Assembly: GCA_947626945.1 (NCBI GenBank)
Contig: CANQUC010000011.1
Coordinates: 1-62,971, forward strand
DNA from: an uncultured Lachnospiraceae bacterium
GTDB taxonomy: Bacteria; Bacillota; Clostridia; Lachnospirales; Lachnospiraceae
Reading direction: 5' to 3'
DNA length: 62,971 bases
Shown here: positions 41,865 through 51,700 of the stretch, piece by piece
Layout of the letters: every line of letters starts with the position of its first letter
Numbering within the stretch: the stretch's first letter is position 1
Notes under the pieces: generated by a model
What the model saw: the letters and a program-made list of their open reading frames with translations, nothing else
Database searches by the model: none
Told to the model about the DNA's origin: nothing
Made by a program: the position numbers and the translations under genes

Positions 41865-41911
41865 TCAGACAGCAGCCGGAACAATCAGTCCGGCACGGAA
41901 CGGAGGAACAG

Positions 41912-42427
41912 ATGAGCGCAGTAGTAGGAATTATTATGGGAAGCGATTCGGACCTGCCGGTAATGTCCAAAGCGGCGGATATGCTGGACAAACTTCAGGT
42001 ACCTTACGAATGTACGGTAGTTTCCGCCCACCGCACGCCGGATCGGATGTATCAGTATGCGAAAACCGCCAAAGAGCGGGGAATCAAGGTAATCATCGCG
42101 GGCGCGGGAGGCGCCGCCCACCTGCCCGGCATGACGGCGGCCATGACCACCCTGCCGGTGATCGGCGTGCCTGTGCAGACAAAGACCATGAGCGGCGTGG
42201 ATTCCCTTTATTCTATTGTACAGATGCCTCCGGGAATTCCGGTGGCAACGGTTGCCATTAACGGCGCTTTAAACGCGGGGCTTTTGGCGGCCAAGATTGT
42301 TGCCCTGGAGGATGAAGCCCTGGCGGAGCGTGTGGCGGATTATGCCGCGTCTCTGGAAACTACCGTGGAGGAAAAGGCGCGGAAGCTGGAAACATTGGGT
42401 TACGAGGCATACTTAAAGCAAATGTAA
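41912..42427 (+). CDS. purE: N5-CAIR mutase
   Basis: A 171-residue class I PurE that moves the carboxylate to give CAIR. The GSDSDLPVM loop, SAHRTPDRM and [12 protein letters not shown] with the active-site histidine are complete. CGGAGG lies upstream; works directly after PurK. Confidence 0.97.
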   Translation: MSAVVGIIMGSDSDLPVMSKAADMLDKLQVPYECTVVSAHRTPDRMYQYAKTAKERGIKVIIAGAGGAAHLPGMTAAMTTLPVIGVPVQTKTMSGVDSLYSIVQMPPGIPVATVAINGALNAGLLAAKIVALEDEALAERVADYAASLETTVEEKARKLETLGYEAYLKQM

Positions 42428-42438
42428 GGAGAAAAGAC

Positions 42439-43464
42439 ATGGATTATAAGAACGCTGGCGTAGATATTGAAGCGGGTTACCGCAGTGTGGAGCTGATGAA
42501 ACAGTATGTGCAGGGAACCATGCGTCCGGAGGTGCTGACAAATCTGGGCGGGTTTTCCGGCGCTTTTTCCATGAAATCATTCCGGAATATGGAAGAACCC
42601 ACGCTGGTATCCGGCACCGACGGAGTAGGCACCAAATTAAAGCTTGCCTTTTTGCTGGACCGGCACGACACCATCGGCATCGACTGTGTGGCAATGTGCG
42701 TCAACGACATTGCCTGCGCCGGGGGAGAGCCGTTGTTTTTCCTGGATTATATTGCCTGCGGGAAAAATATCCCGGAAAAGATCGCGTCTATTGTAAGCGG
42801 CGTGGCGGAAGGCTGCAAACAGGCCGGCGCGGCGCTGATCGGCGGGGAAACCGCAGAAATGCCCGGCTTTTATCCGGAGGATGAATACGATCTGGCCGGA
42901 TTCGCGGTAGGCATTGTGGACAAAAAGGACCTGATCACCGGAGAAAACCTGACTCCAGGAGACACGCTGATCGGCATTGCCTCCTCAGGGGTTCACAGCA
43001 ACGGATTTTCCCTGGTGCGGAAGGTGTTTTCCATGGACAGAAAAACACTGGACACTTATCATGAAGCCCTTGGCGCCACTCTTGGGGACGCGCTGCTTGC
43101 CCCCACCAAGATCTATGTAAACGCGCTGAAGTCGGTAAAGGAAGCAGGGGTGGTCATCAAAGCCTGCAGCCATATTACCGGCGGCGGCTTTTACGAGAAC
43201 ATTCCCCGGATGTTAAAGGACGGCGTGACGGCGGTGATAAAGAAGGACAGCTATCCGGTTCCGCCTGTGTTTGCCATGCTGGCAAAAGAGGGAAAGATTG
43301 AGGAAAAGATGATGTACAATACTTATAACATGGGCCTTGGCATGGTGCTGGCCGTAAGCAGAGACCAGGCACAGGACGCCATCGCGGCCATTGAAGCGGC
43401 AGGAGAGAAGGCCTATGTGGTAGGTTCTGTGGAAGCGGGAGAAAAAGGAGTGGCCTTATGCTGA
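42439..43464 (+). CDS. purM: Phosphoribosylformylglycinamidine cyclo-ligase
   Basis: A 341-residue AIR synthetase. [28 protein letters not shown] and [11 protein letters not shown] carry the ATP- and FGAM-binding residues. AAGGAG precedes the ATG; the 3' end overlaps purN by seven bases. Confidence 0.97.
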   Translation: MDYKNAGVDIEAGYRSVELMKQYVQGTMRPEVLTNLGGFSGAFSMKSFRNMEEPTLVSGTDGVGTKLKLAFLLDRHDTIGIDCVAMCVNDIACAGGEPLFFLDYIACGKNIPEKIASIVSGVAEGCKQAGAALIGGETAEMPGFYPEDEYDLAGFAVGIVDKKDLITGENLTPGDTLIGIASSGVHSNGFSLVRKVFSMDRKTLDTYHEALGATLGDALLAPTKIYVNALKSVKEAGVVIKACSHITGGGFYENIPRMLKDGVTAVIKKDSYPVPPVFAMLAKEGKIEEKMMYNTYNMGLGMVLAVSRDQAQDAIAAIEAAGEKAYVVGSVEAGEKGVALC

Positions 43465-44084
43465 ATGTGACTGTGTTTGTTTCCGGCGGCGGCACCAATC
43501 TTCAGGCTGTCATAGACGCGGTCGCGGCGGGCACCGTTACCAATGTGCGCATTGCCGGGGTAATCAGCAACAAAAAGGACGCCTACGCGCTGGAGCGGGC
43601 GAAAAAAGCCGGAATCAAAGGCATTTATTTGTCTCCAAGAGAATTTGACTCCAAAGAGGCATTTTGCGGCCGGCTTTTGGAAACGCTGGAGCAGCTTCAG
43701 ACAGATCTGATCGTGCTGGCAGGATGCCTGATGATCATTCCCGGGGAAGTGGTGGATCGCTATCGAAACAGGATCATCAACATTCATCCCTCCCTGATCC
43801 CCTCTTTCTGCGGAGCGGGCTTTTACGGCCTGAAGGTTCATGAGGAAGCGCTGCGGCGGGGCGTGAAAGTTACCGGCGCGACGGTGCATTTTGTAGACGA
43901 GGGAACGGATACCGGTCCCATTATCTTTCAAAAGGCGGTGGAGGTCTGCCAGGGCGACACACCTGAGTCCCTGCAGCGCAGAGTGATGGAGCAGGCGGAA
44001 TGGATCCTGCTTCCAAAGGCCATCGACGGCATTGCCAACGGAAAGATACAGGTCATTGACGGCATTGTAAGAGTTACAGAATAA
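43458..44084 (+). CDS. purN: Phosphoribosylglycinamide formyltransferase
   Basis: A 208-residue formyl-THF-dependent GAR transformylase. [15 protein letters not shown], the catalytic [17 protein letters not shown] and [17 protein letters not shown] (Asn, His, Asp triad) are present. GGAG lies inside the end of purM. Confidence 0.97.
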   Translation: MLNVTVFVSGGGTNLQAVIDAVAAGTVTNVRIAGVISNKKDAYALERAKKAGIKGIYLSPREFDSKEAFCGRLLETLEQLQTDLIVLAGCLMIIPGEVVDRYRNRIINIHPSLIPSFCGAGFYGLKVHEEALRRGVKVTGATVHFVDEGTDTGPIIFQKAVEVCQGDTPESLQRRVMEQAEWILLPKAIDGIANGKIQVIDGIVRVTE

Positions 44085-44094
44085 GGAGGAAATC

Positions 44095-45369
44095 GTGAAA
44101 GTACTGATCATTGGAAGCGGCGGAAGAGAACATGCCATTGCCTGGAAGGCATCCCAGAGCAGTCTTGTGACAGAACTGTACTGCGCGCCGGGAAACGCAG
44201 GCATAGCCCAGTATGCCAAATGCGTGGAGATCGGCGCCATGGAATTTGAAAAGCTGGCGGCGTTCGCGAAGAAAACAGAAATCGACCTGACCATTGTGGG
44301 AATGGACGATCCGCTTGTAGGCGGCATTGTGGATCTGTTTGAGCGGGAGGGCCTGCGCGTGTTCGGCCCCAGGGCCAACGCGGCGATCCTGGAAGGTTCC
44401 AAGGCCTTTTCCAAGGATCTGATGAAAAAATATAACATTCCCACGGCGGCATATGAAAATTTTGACGATCCCCAGGAGGCCCTTGCCTATCTGGAGACGG
44501 CAAAGCTGCCCATTGTCCTGAAAGCGGACGGACTTGCCCTGGGAAAGGGCGTGCTGATCTGCAATACCCTGGAGGAGGCAAAGGCCGGCGTAAAGTCCAT
44601 TATGATGGATAAGCAGTTTGGAGAAGCCGGAAACCGCCTGGTCATTGAAGAATTTATCACAGGCAGAGAAGTGTCGGTTCTTTCCTTTGTAGACGGAAAG
44701 ACCATTCAGACCATGACCTCCGCCCAGGATCACAAGCGGGCGAAAGACGGAGATCAGGGACTGAATACAGGCGGCATGGGAACCTTTTCGCCCAGCCCCT
44801 TTTACACGCAGGAGATTCATCAATTCTGTCAGGAACACATTTATCAGCCTACGGTGGACGCCATGGCCGCGGAGGGAAGACCTTTTCAGGGCATTATTTT
44901 CTTTGGGCTGATGCTGACGGCAGAGGGGCCCAAGGTGCTGGAATACAACGCCCGGTTTGGAGATCCGGAGGCCCAGGTTGTGCTTCCCAGAATGAAAAAT
45001 GACATGATCCAGGTGATGGAGGCATGTATAGACGGAAAACTGGATACCATAGAACTGGAATTTGAAGAAAACGCGGCTGTCTGCGTGGTGCTGGCTTCCG
45101 ACGGATATCCTCTTCATTATGAAAAGGGAAAAGAGATCCGGGGCCTTGACCGGTTTCAGGGAAAAGAAGACTATTACGTTTTTCATGCAGGCACAAAGTT
45201 TGATGAAAAAGGCAACATCGTTACAAATGGCGGAAGGGTTCTGGGAGTGACCGCAAAGGGCAGCGACCTGAAAGCAGCCAGGGCCAACGCGTACAAAGCG
45301 GTGGACTGGATAGAGTTTGACAACAAATATTACCGCCACGACATTGGAAAGGCCATTGACGAAGCCTGA
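44095..45369 (+). CDS. purD: Phosphoribosylamine-glycine ligase
   Basis: A 424-residue ATP-grasp enzyme. VLIIGSGGREHAIAWK, the ATP-binding LPIVLKADGLALGKGV and EYNARFGDPEAQVVLPRM are diagnostic. The start is GTG behind AAGGAGG. Last recognised purine gene here; purF, purL and purH are not in the window. Confidence 0.97.
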   Translation: MKVLIIGSGGREHAIAWKASQSSLVTELYCAPGNAGIAQYAKCVEIGAMEFEKLAAFAKKTEIDLTIVGMDDPLVGGIVDLFEREGLRVFGPRANAAILEGSKAFSKDLMKKYNIPTAAYENFDDPQEALAYLETAKLPIVLKADGLALGKGVLICNTLEEAKAGVKSIMMDKQFGEAGNRLVIEEFITGREVSVLSFVDGKTIQTMTSAQDHKRAKDGDQGLNTGGMGTFSPSPFYTQEIHQFCQEHIYQPTVDAMAAEGRPFQGIIFFGLMLTAEGPKVLEYNARFGDPEAQVVLPRMKNDMIQVMEACIDGKLDTIELEFEENAAVCVVLASDGYPLHYEKGKEIRGLDRFQGKEDYYVFHAGTKFDEKGNIVTNGGRVLGVTAKGSDLKAARANAYKAVDWIEFDNKYYRHDIGKAIDEA

Positions 45370-45388
45370 AAGAAAAACGGAGGAGATC

Positions 45389-47212
45389 ATGAAGACATCC
45401 AAAAGAGTATTGGGAAAAATTGCCGTTCTGGGAGTGTTGTTTGCCCTGATGTTTCCCGCCGCCGTATTTGCGGACGCAAGGGGAACCCTCAGCATTGACG
45501 GCGGGGGCGCCGCTCAGGTAGGAACTCAGGTAGGGGTGACCGTAACCCTGAAAGGACAGGACCGGTTCGGCGAATCAGACATGTTCATTGATTATGACAC
45601 GGAAAAGCTGCAGTTTGTATCCGGGGACATTGATTCCCAGGAAGGGGGCAGGCTCCGGCTGAGAGGGCTGTACCCCAACGGAACCGATCAGCAGACCTGG
45701 AACCTGCAGTTCCAGACTGTGGCGGAAGGCTCGGCAACGGTAAATGCCAGCGACGTGTGGGTAAAGATGTCCCAGCCGGACGAAAATGGCGACGAAGTGG
45801 CGCAGATTGATGTAAGCACAGCCACCTTTGAGATCGGGCCGGCAGCTGCCGGGGCAGCGTCCCCTGTGGCGGGAACGGTGCCTCAGACCGACCAAGGCCA
45901 GCAGCCGGCGGTTTCTCAGGCCCCCACGCCGGAGCCGGGCTCCATGGAGGCTTTGGAACAGCAGATTGCCAACGACGGTACCATGAGCGCCCTGGTATCA
46001 GGCCAGAAATGGATGGTACAGGAAAACTTCCCGGATGAACTGATCCCCCAGTTTTTCCAGGCTTCTACCCAGTTTTACAAGGGCGTGGAGGTGAAAGCCG
46101 CAAAGCTGAACAACGCGGAATATTATCTGCTTTATGTGATCAGCGAGGACGGCACTCAGGCAAAGTTCTGCGCCTATGACGGAGCTACCAAGCATTTTTC
46201 CGATATTCTGCCTTTACAGACGGATCAGGAGCATATTTTATATGTGGTGCTTCCCGGCGAGGTTCCTTCTTATTTTGAACGGTCGGACCTGACAGTGGGA
46301 ACGACCACCTATCCCGCGTGGCAGATCACATCCAACCTGCGTCCCGCCTACGCGGCGGATCCGTACCAGTTTTACCTGGTCTGCGCCTATGATCAGAACG
46401 GCGAGGGCGGATGGCATGTTTATGATTTTTCCCAGAACATCGCAATGCGGTATGTGGAATTTATCGGGCCGGCCGGCTCGGAGCAGGACGGTCAGGCAGA
46501 GGAATCTGCGCAGACAGCTCAGCCGGAAGAAAAAGACATCAGCGCAAAGTATGATTTTCTCATGAACTGCATCAAATATATTGCCATTATTCTGATCGCC
46601 GCCATTTTGCTTCTGCTGATCATCAATCTGTCCGACCGGCGCAGCAGAAAAAAGGCCAAAAAAGAAGCGGAAGAGGCAAAGCGGCTGGCCAAAAAGGAAA
46701 AAGGAGCGGGCTTTGCGCCCTTGAAAGAAGAGCCGAAAAAAGCAGAGGAGCCGAAAGAAGCGGCAAAACGGGATCCCGATGAATTTGTGGATGATTATGA
46801 AGAGTCCCTTTTGGCTGAGGAGGAGCCTCCCAAGACGGAAGAGGAAGAAAAGGCCGTTGGTGTGCTGAAACCTCTTTCCGGAGAGGAACCGCCCGTACAG
46901 GGGCCGGAAGAAAAACCGCTCGTTCAGAAAGCGGAAAAGGAGGAAGCGCCCGTTCAGGAACCGGAAAAGAAATCGCCCGTACAGGAGCCGGAAGAAGACC
47001 TGCCTGTTCAGGAACCGGAGGAAGAACCGCTTATTTTGGAACCGGATATTTCCGCGAATCTGCAGAAAGAAACGGCGGATTCCGTGGATATGCACAGCTC
47101 TCTTGAGGAAGCCTCCCGGAAGATGGAGCAGTCCATCAGCGCGGAGTCCCAGAAGGCTTCGCTGACGGATGAGGATTTTGAAGAACTGACATTTCTCAAT
47201 CTGGACGATTGA
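45389..47212 (+). CDS. Membrane-anchored cohesin-like protein with repeat-rich cytoplasmic tail
   Basis: A 607-residue protein. Residues 1-27 are a signal peptide (LFALMFPAAVFADA). Residues about 30-150 are a cohesin-like sandwich with DMFIDYDTEKLQFVSG and a GSATV strand. A Pro/Gln-rich linker (150-190) and a second globular region of unknown family (about 190-365) follow. One transmembrane helix lies near 396-414 with RRSRKKAKK after it, so the tail faces the cytoplasm. The tail has five imperfect 9-10 residue units of the PVQEPEEx type (about 501-550). CGGAGGAG precedes ATG 45389, 20 nt after purD, so it may be co-transcribed with the pur operon. Function unknown. Confidence 0.75.
   Translation: MKTSKRVLGKIAVLGVLFALMFPAAVFADARGTLSIDGGGAAQVGTQVGVTVTLKGQDRFGESDMFIDYDTEKLQFVSGDIDSQEGGRLRLRGLYPNGTDQQTWNLQFQTVAEGSATVNASDVWVKMSQPDENGDEVAQIDVSTATFEIGPAAAGAASPVAGTVPQTDQGQQPAVSQAPTPEPGSMEALEQQIANDGTMSALVSGQKWMVQENFPDELIPQFFQASTQFYKGVEVKAAKLNNAEYYLLYVISEDGTQAKFCAYDGATKHFSDILPLQTDQEHILYVVLPGEVPSYFERSDLTVGTTTYPAWQITSNLRPAYAADPYQFYLVCAYDQNGEGGWHVYDFSQNIAMRYVEFIGPAGSEQDGQAEESAQTAQPEEKDISAKYDFLMNCIKYIAIILIAAILLLLIINLSDRRSRKKAKKEAEEAKRLAKKEKGAGFAPLKEEPKKAEEPKEAAKRDPDEFVDDYEESLLAEEEPPKTEEEEKAVGVLKPLSGEEPPVQGPEEKPLVQKAEKEEAPVQEPEKKSPVQEPEEDLPVQEPEEEPLILEPDISANLQKETADSVDMHSSLEEASRKMEQSISAESQKASLTDEDFEELTFLNLDD
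46891..47040 (+). repeat. Imperfect 27-30 bp tandem repeats in the tail of the cohesin-like gene
   Basis: Successive units encode PPVQGPEEKP, LVQKAEKEEA, PVQEPEKKS, PVQEPEEDL and PVQEPEEEP. The DNA keeps CAGGAACCGGA-like cores. The array could expand or contract between strains. Confidence 0.7.
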
Positions 47213-47222
47213 TCATTGAGAC

Positions 47223-47268
47223 AAAGGATGCTTCAGGACGGCAAAGAGTTTTGGAGCATCCTTTTTTG
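47223..47268 (+). terminator. Intrinsic terminator or attenuator before the DUF2284 gene
   Basis: AAAGGATGCT (47223-47232) pairs with AGCATCCTTT (47255-47264), the T-run reaching 47267. The next gene's GGAGGG site follows at once, so either this ends the pur-led transcript or read-through controls the DUF2284 gene. Confidence 0.75.
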
Positions 47269-47278
47269 GAGGGATCAC

Positions 47279-47818
47279 ATGAAAACCATCAAAGAGACCA
47301 TTCGGGAGATCACGGAGCGGTTTCCCATTCATCAGTGGAACTGCCTGTCTACGGGAGAATTTGACTTTCAGCCCCAGGTAAGGGAGATCTGTGAGGGCAA
47401 TGCCTGCGGTCAGTACGGAAAAACCTGGAGCTGTCCTCCGGCCATGGGCACTTATGAAGAATGCAAAAAGCTGATTCTGTCCTACGACAATGCCTTTGTA
47501 TTTACGGGAAAATATGATCTGGAAGATTCCTACGATTTTGAGGGAATGATGGAGGGAAAGAAGCAGTTTCAGGAAATGTGCCGGAACATCAGGGAGTTCT
47601 GGCGCCAGCGGCATGGCCGGTGCGTGCTCCTGGGAAATGGCAGCTGCGATCTGTGCAGCCGGTGTACTTATCCTGACGCCCCCTGCAGACGTCCCGGGGA
47701 TATGATCACTTCCTTAGAGGGGTATGGCGTGATGGTCAATCATCTGGCAGAATCCGCCGGGGTCAATTATATCAACGGACAGAATACGGTTACTTATTTC
47801 GCGGTGGTGCTTAGCTGA
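47279..47818 (+). CDS. DUF2284 cysteine-rich metal-binding protein
   Basis: A 179-residue protein with the DUF2284 cysteine layout: CEGNACGQYGKTWSCPPA near residues 40-58, a mid CR/C pair and GNGSCDLCSRCTYPDAPCR near 120-140. The pattern suggests an Fe-S or zinc protein that may act in redox or as a chaperone; it is known only as a family. The start ATG 47279 has GGAGGG 6 nt upstream, directly after a terminator. No promoter of its own is visible. Confidence 0.85.
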   Translation: MKTIKETIREITERFPIHQWNCLSTGEFDFQPQVREICEGNACGQYGKTWSCPPAMGTYEECKKLILSYDNAFVFTGKYDLEDSYDFEGMMEGKKQFQEMCRNIREFWRQRHGRCVLLGNGSCDLCSRCTYPDAPCRRPGDMITSLEGYGVMVNHLAESAGVNYINGQNTVTYFAVVLS

Positions 47819-47836
47819 GAGACGCCGTGCCATCCA

Positions 47837-47865
47837 TTGTTTTTTTTGCCTTTTTATGCTAACAT
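47837..47865 (+). promoter_or_regulatory. Promoter of the HAD hydrolase gene
   Basis: TTGTTT (47837-47842) and TAACAT (47860-47865), 17-bp spacer in a T-rich stretch. Confidence 0.45.
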
Positions 47866-47916
47866 ATCAGTAATTCTGATGAGAAAAAGCCAAAGATCCG
47901 GGAAGGAAAGAAAACC

Positions 47917-48708
47917 ATGACGGCAGAAAGAAAAGCGGTTTTTTTTGATATTGACGGTACTTTGTGGGATGAACGGATGGTCATACCGGACAGTACGGCG
48001 GATGGGATCAGACGGCTGCGGGAAAGGGGAAATGCCGCCTTTCTCTGCAGTGGCAGAAGCCGGGCCGCCATACGCTCGGACAGACTGTTTGCCCTTGGAT
48101 TTGACGGAGTGCTGGCAGGCTGCGGCACCCACATTGAATATGGCGGGAAGCTGCTGTTTGAAAAGCTGCTTTCCCCGCGGGAAGTGACAGAACTTCTGCG
48201 CGCCCTGGATCTGCTTGAAATGCCGGTCATTCTGGAAGGTCCCCGCAGCCTTTACGCGGATCCCGCGGCGTTTGCGGGAGACCGCTATATTGATTACCTG
48301 CGCCAGCTGTTGGGTGAGGATCTGCGTGACCTGAAGCAGCTTCAGGCGGACAGCCCCATCAACAAAATGAGCGCCGTCTGCCGGCCGGAGCAGAAAGAGC
48401 AGGCGATCCGCGCCCTGGCAGGCTCCTATGAGCTGGTGTTTCATTCCTCTCCGGTTGTGGAGATCCTGCCAAAAGGGTTTTCCAAAGCATCCGGGATCCG
48501 GTGGATCTGCAGGCATCTGAACATAGAGCAAAGAAACACCTTTGCCTTTGGAGACAACACAAATGATCTGGAAATGCTGCGTCATGTCCAGACCGGTATT
48601 GCCATGGGCAACGGAACGGAGACGGTTAAAAAAGCGGCGGACTACATTACGGCGCCGGTGAACGAGGATGGCGTATGGAAAGCACTGTCACATTTCGGAC
48701 TGATCTGA
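47917..48708 (+). CDS. Cof-type HAD-family phosphatase
   Basis: A 263-residue cytoplasmic phosphatase. HAD motif I FFDIDGTLWDE, motif II LCSGRSRA, and motif IV FGDNTNDLEML, with a C2-type cap between them as in Cof/YbiV sugar-phosphate phosphatases. The substrate is not known. AAGGAAAG precedes the ATG; dnaE follows 28 nt later. Confidence 0.9.
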   Translation: MTAERKAVFFDIDGTLWDERMVIPDSTADGIRRLRERGNAAFLCSGRSRAAIRSDRLFALGFDGVLAGCGTHIEYGGKLLFEKLLSPREVTELLRALDLLEMPVILEGPRSLYADPAAFAGDRYIDYLRQLLGEDLRDLKQLQADSPINKMSAVCRPEQKEQAIRALAGSYELVFHSSPVVEILPKGFSKASGIRWICRHLNIEQRNTFAFGDNTNDLEMLRHVQTGIAMGNGTETVKKAADYITAPVNEDGVWKALSHFGLI

Positions 48709-48736
48709 AAGGGAGAACTGGAAAGGAACAAAAGTC

Positions 48737-51700
48737 ATGAACGAACAATTTGCCCATTTACATGTACATACGGAATACAGCCTTCTGGACGGATCCAACA
48801 AGATCGGCGAGTGTATTGCCCGGGTAAAGGAACTGGGCATGAACAGCGTGGCCATTACGGATCATGGGGTCATGTACGGGGTCATTGACTTTTACCGGGC
48901 GGCAAAAGCGGCCGGAATCCATCCCATTATCGGCTGCGAGGTCTATGTGGCCCCCGGTTCCAGATTTGACAGGGAAACCACAGGGGGAGATGACCGGTAT
49001 TATCACCTTGTGCTGCTTGCGGAAAACAACATCGGGTATCACAATCTGATGAAGATCGTGTCCATAGGATTTACAGAGGGATATTATTACCGCCCCAGGG
49101 TGGATAAAGAGGTGCTGAAACAGTATCATGAGGGCATCATAGCCCTGTCCGCCTGTCTGGCGGGGGAAATCCCCAGATATCTGGCCAGGGGATTTTATGA
49201 GGAGGCAAAAAAAGCGGCGCTGTCCTATCTGGAGATTTTTGGAGAGGACAATTTCTTTCTGGAGCTGCAGGATCACGGCATTGATATGCAGCAGACGGTA
49301 AACCAGCAGCTGCTTCGTCTGAACCGGGAGACCGGAATTCCCCTTGTGGCCACCAACGACGTACATTACACTTACCGGGAAGATGAAAAAGCACATGACA
49401 TCCTGCTTTGCGTTCAGACCGGCAAAAAGCTGCAGGATGAGAACCGGATGCGTTATGAGGGCGGTCAGTATTATATCAAGTCCCCAAAAGAAATGGAGGC
49501 GCTGTTCCCCTACGCCGCGGAGGCGCTGGAAAATACCGGAAAGATTGCCGCCCGCTGTCATGTGGAGATTGAGTTTGGCGTCAGAAAGCTGCCGAAATTT
49601 GACACGCCCGCGCCTTTTACTTCGGAAGAATACCTGCGCCGCCTCTGTGAAGAAGGACTGGTACGCCGTTACGGGGAGGAAGCGGACTGCCACAGGGAGC
49701 GGCTTCAATATGAGCTGAATACCATCAGTGATATGGGGTTTGTGGATTATTTTCTGATCGTGTGGGATTTTATCCGTTACGCAAAGGATCACGACATTAT
49801 GGTAGGACCCGGACGGGGTTCCGCCGCCGGCAGCATTGTTTCCTACTGCCTGGGGATCACGGACATCGAACCCATTCGCTATGGCCTTTTGTTTGAGCGG
49901 TTTTTGAATCCGGAGCGGGTATCCATGCCGGATATTGACATTGATTTCTGTTATGAACGGCGTCAGGAAGTCATTGATTATGTGGTGGAAAAGTACGGAA
50001 AAGACCGGGTAGCCCAGATCGTCACATTCGGTACTATGGCCGCCAAGGGTGTGATCCGGGATGTTGGCCGGGTGATGGATCTTCCCTACGCCTATGTGGA
50101 CGCCATTGCCAAAATGATTCCAAACGATCTTGGCATAACCATTGACAGAGCCATTGAAATGAATCCTGAGCTGAAAAAACGGTATCGGGAGGAAGATACG
50201 GTGCGGGAGCTGATCGACATGTCCAGGCGCCTGGAGGGGCTGCCCAGACATACTTCCATGCACGCGGCGGGGGTTGTGATCAGTCAGAAAGCCATTGACG
50301 AATATGTGCCGCTTTCCAGAGGCAGCGACGGTTCGGTCACCACCCAGTTTACCATGACCACTCTGGAGGAGCTGGGACTGCTGAAAATGGATTTTCTGGG
50401 GCTTCGGACCCTGACGGTGATCCAGAACGCGGTAAAGCTGGCGGAGCAGAGCACCGGCGTGAAGCTGGATATGAGCAGAATCCCGGAAAACGACCCGAAG
50501 GTACTGGCTCTGATCGGAAGCGGAAAAACAGACGGGGTGTTCCAGCTGGAAAGTCCCGGCATGAAGCGGTTTATGAAAGAGCTGGCTCCCCAGAGCCTGG
50601 AGGATATTATCGCGGGCATCGCCCTGTACCGGCCGGGCCCCATGGATTTTATCCCCCAGTATGTGCAGGGCAAAAACAGCGGCGCGGACATTGTCTATGA
50701 CTGTCCCCAGCTGGAGCCTATTTTAAAAGCCACCTACGGCTGTATTGTATACCAGGAACAGGTAATGCAGATCGTCCGGGAACTGGGAGGCTATACACTT
50801 GGCAGAAGTGATCTGCTCCGCCGGGCCATGTCCAAGAAAAAGGGCGACGTAATGAAAAAAGAACGGCAGAATTTTGTCTACGGCAACCCGGAGGAGGGCA
50901 TCTGCGGCTGTATCGGCAACGGCATTGACGAGAACACCGCCAATAAGATCTACGACGAGATGCTTGATTTTGCCAAATACGCCTTTAACAAGTCCCACGC
51001 GGCGGCCTACGCGGTGGTGTCTTACCAGACGGCCTATTTAAAATGCTATTATCCCGTGGAATTTATGGCGGCCCTGATGACGTCGGTGATCGACAACGCT
51101 TCCAAAGTGGCAGAATATATCCTGACCTGCAGGCAGATGGGGATCCAGATCCTGCCGCCGGATGTCAACAGCGGCGTTTCCGCTTTCAGCGTAAAAGACG
51201 GCAAGATCATGTACGCCTTGTCTGCCATTAAAAGCATCGGGCGTCCCATCATCGAGGCCCTTGTAAATGAGCGGGAGCGGCGGGGAGAGTTTCAGTCCCT
51301 AAACGATTTTGTGGCCCGCATGAGCGATTCGGCCATCAATAAGCGGGTGGTGGAAAATCTGATCCGGGCAGGAGCCTTTCCGGCTGCCTGGGGCACAAGA
51401 AAGCAGCTGATGAGCATTTACATGAAAGTCATGGACAGTCAGCAGCGGGATCAGAAGCATTCCATCAGCGGACAGCTGTCTCTTTTTGACATTGCCTCCG
51501 AGGAGGAGAAAAAGGATTTTGAGATCCTGATGCCGGATGTGGGAGAATATGATCAGCAAACGCTGCTTTCCTTTGAAAAGGAAGTGCTGGGCGTGTACGT
51601 CAGCGGACACCCCCTGGAGGAATACGCGGAAAAAATGCGGCGGCTGACTTCTGCCGTCAGCACGGATTTTGCGCTGGACGAGGAGACCGGCGCAGCAAAG

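Noticed and set aside
44074-45495. Long open frame of 473 codons opposite purD
   Set aside because: Shadow of a high-GC-third-position gene; purD on the other strand is complete and unambiguous.
46891-47040. CRISPR-like array
   Set aside because: The regular repeats are in-frame coding repeats (PVQEPEE units) with no distinct spacers and no cas genes.
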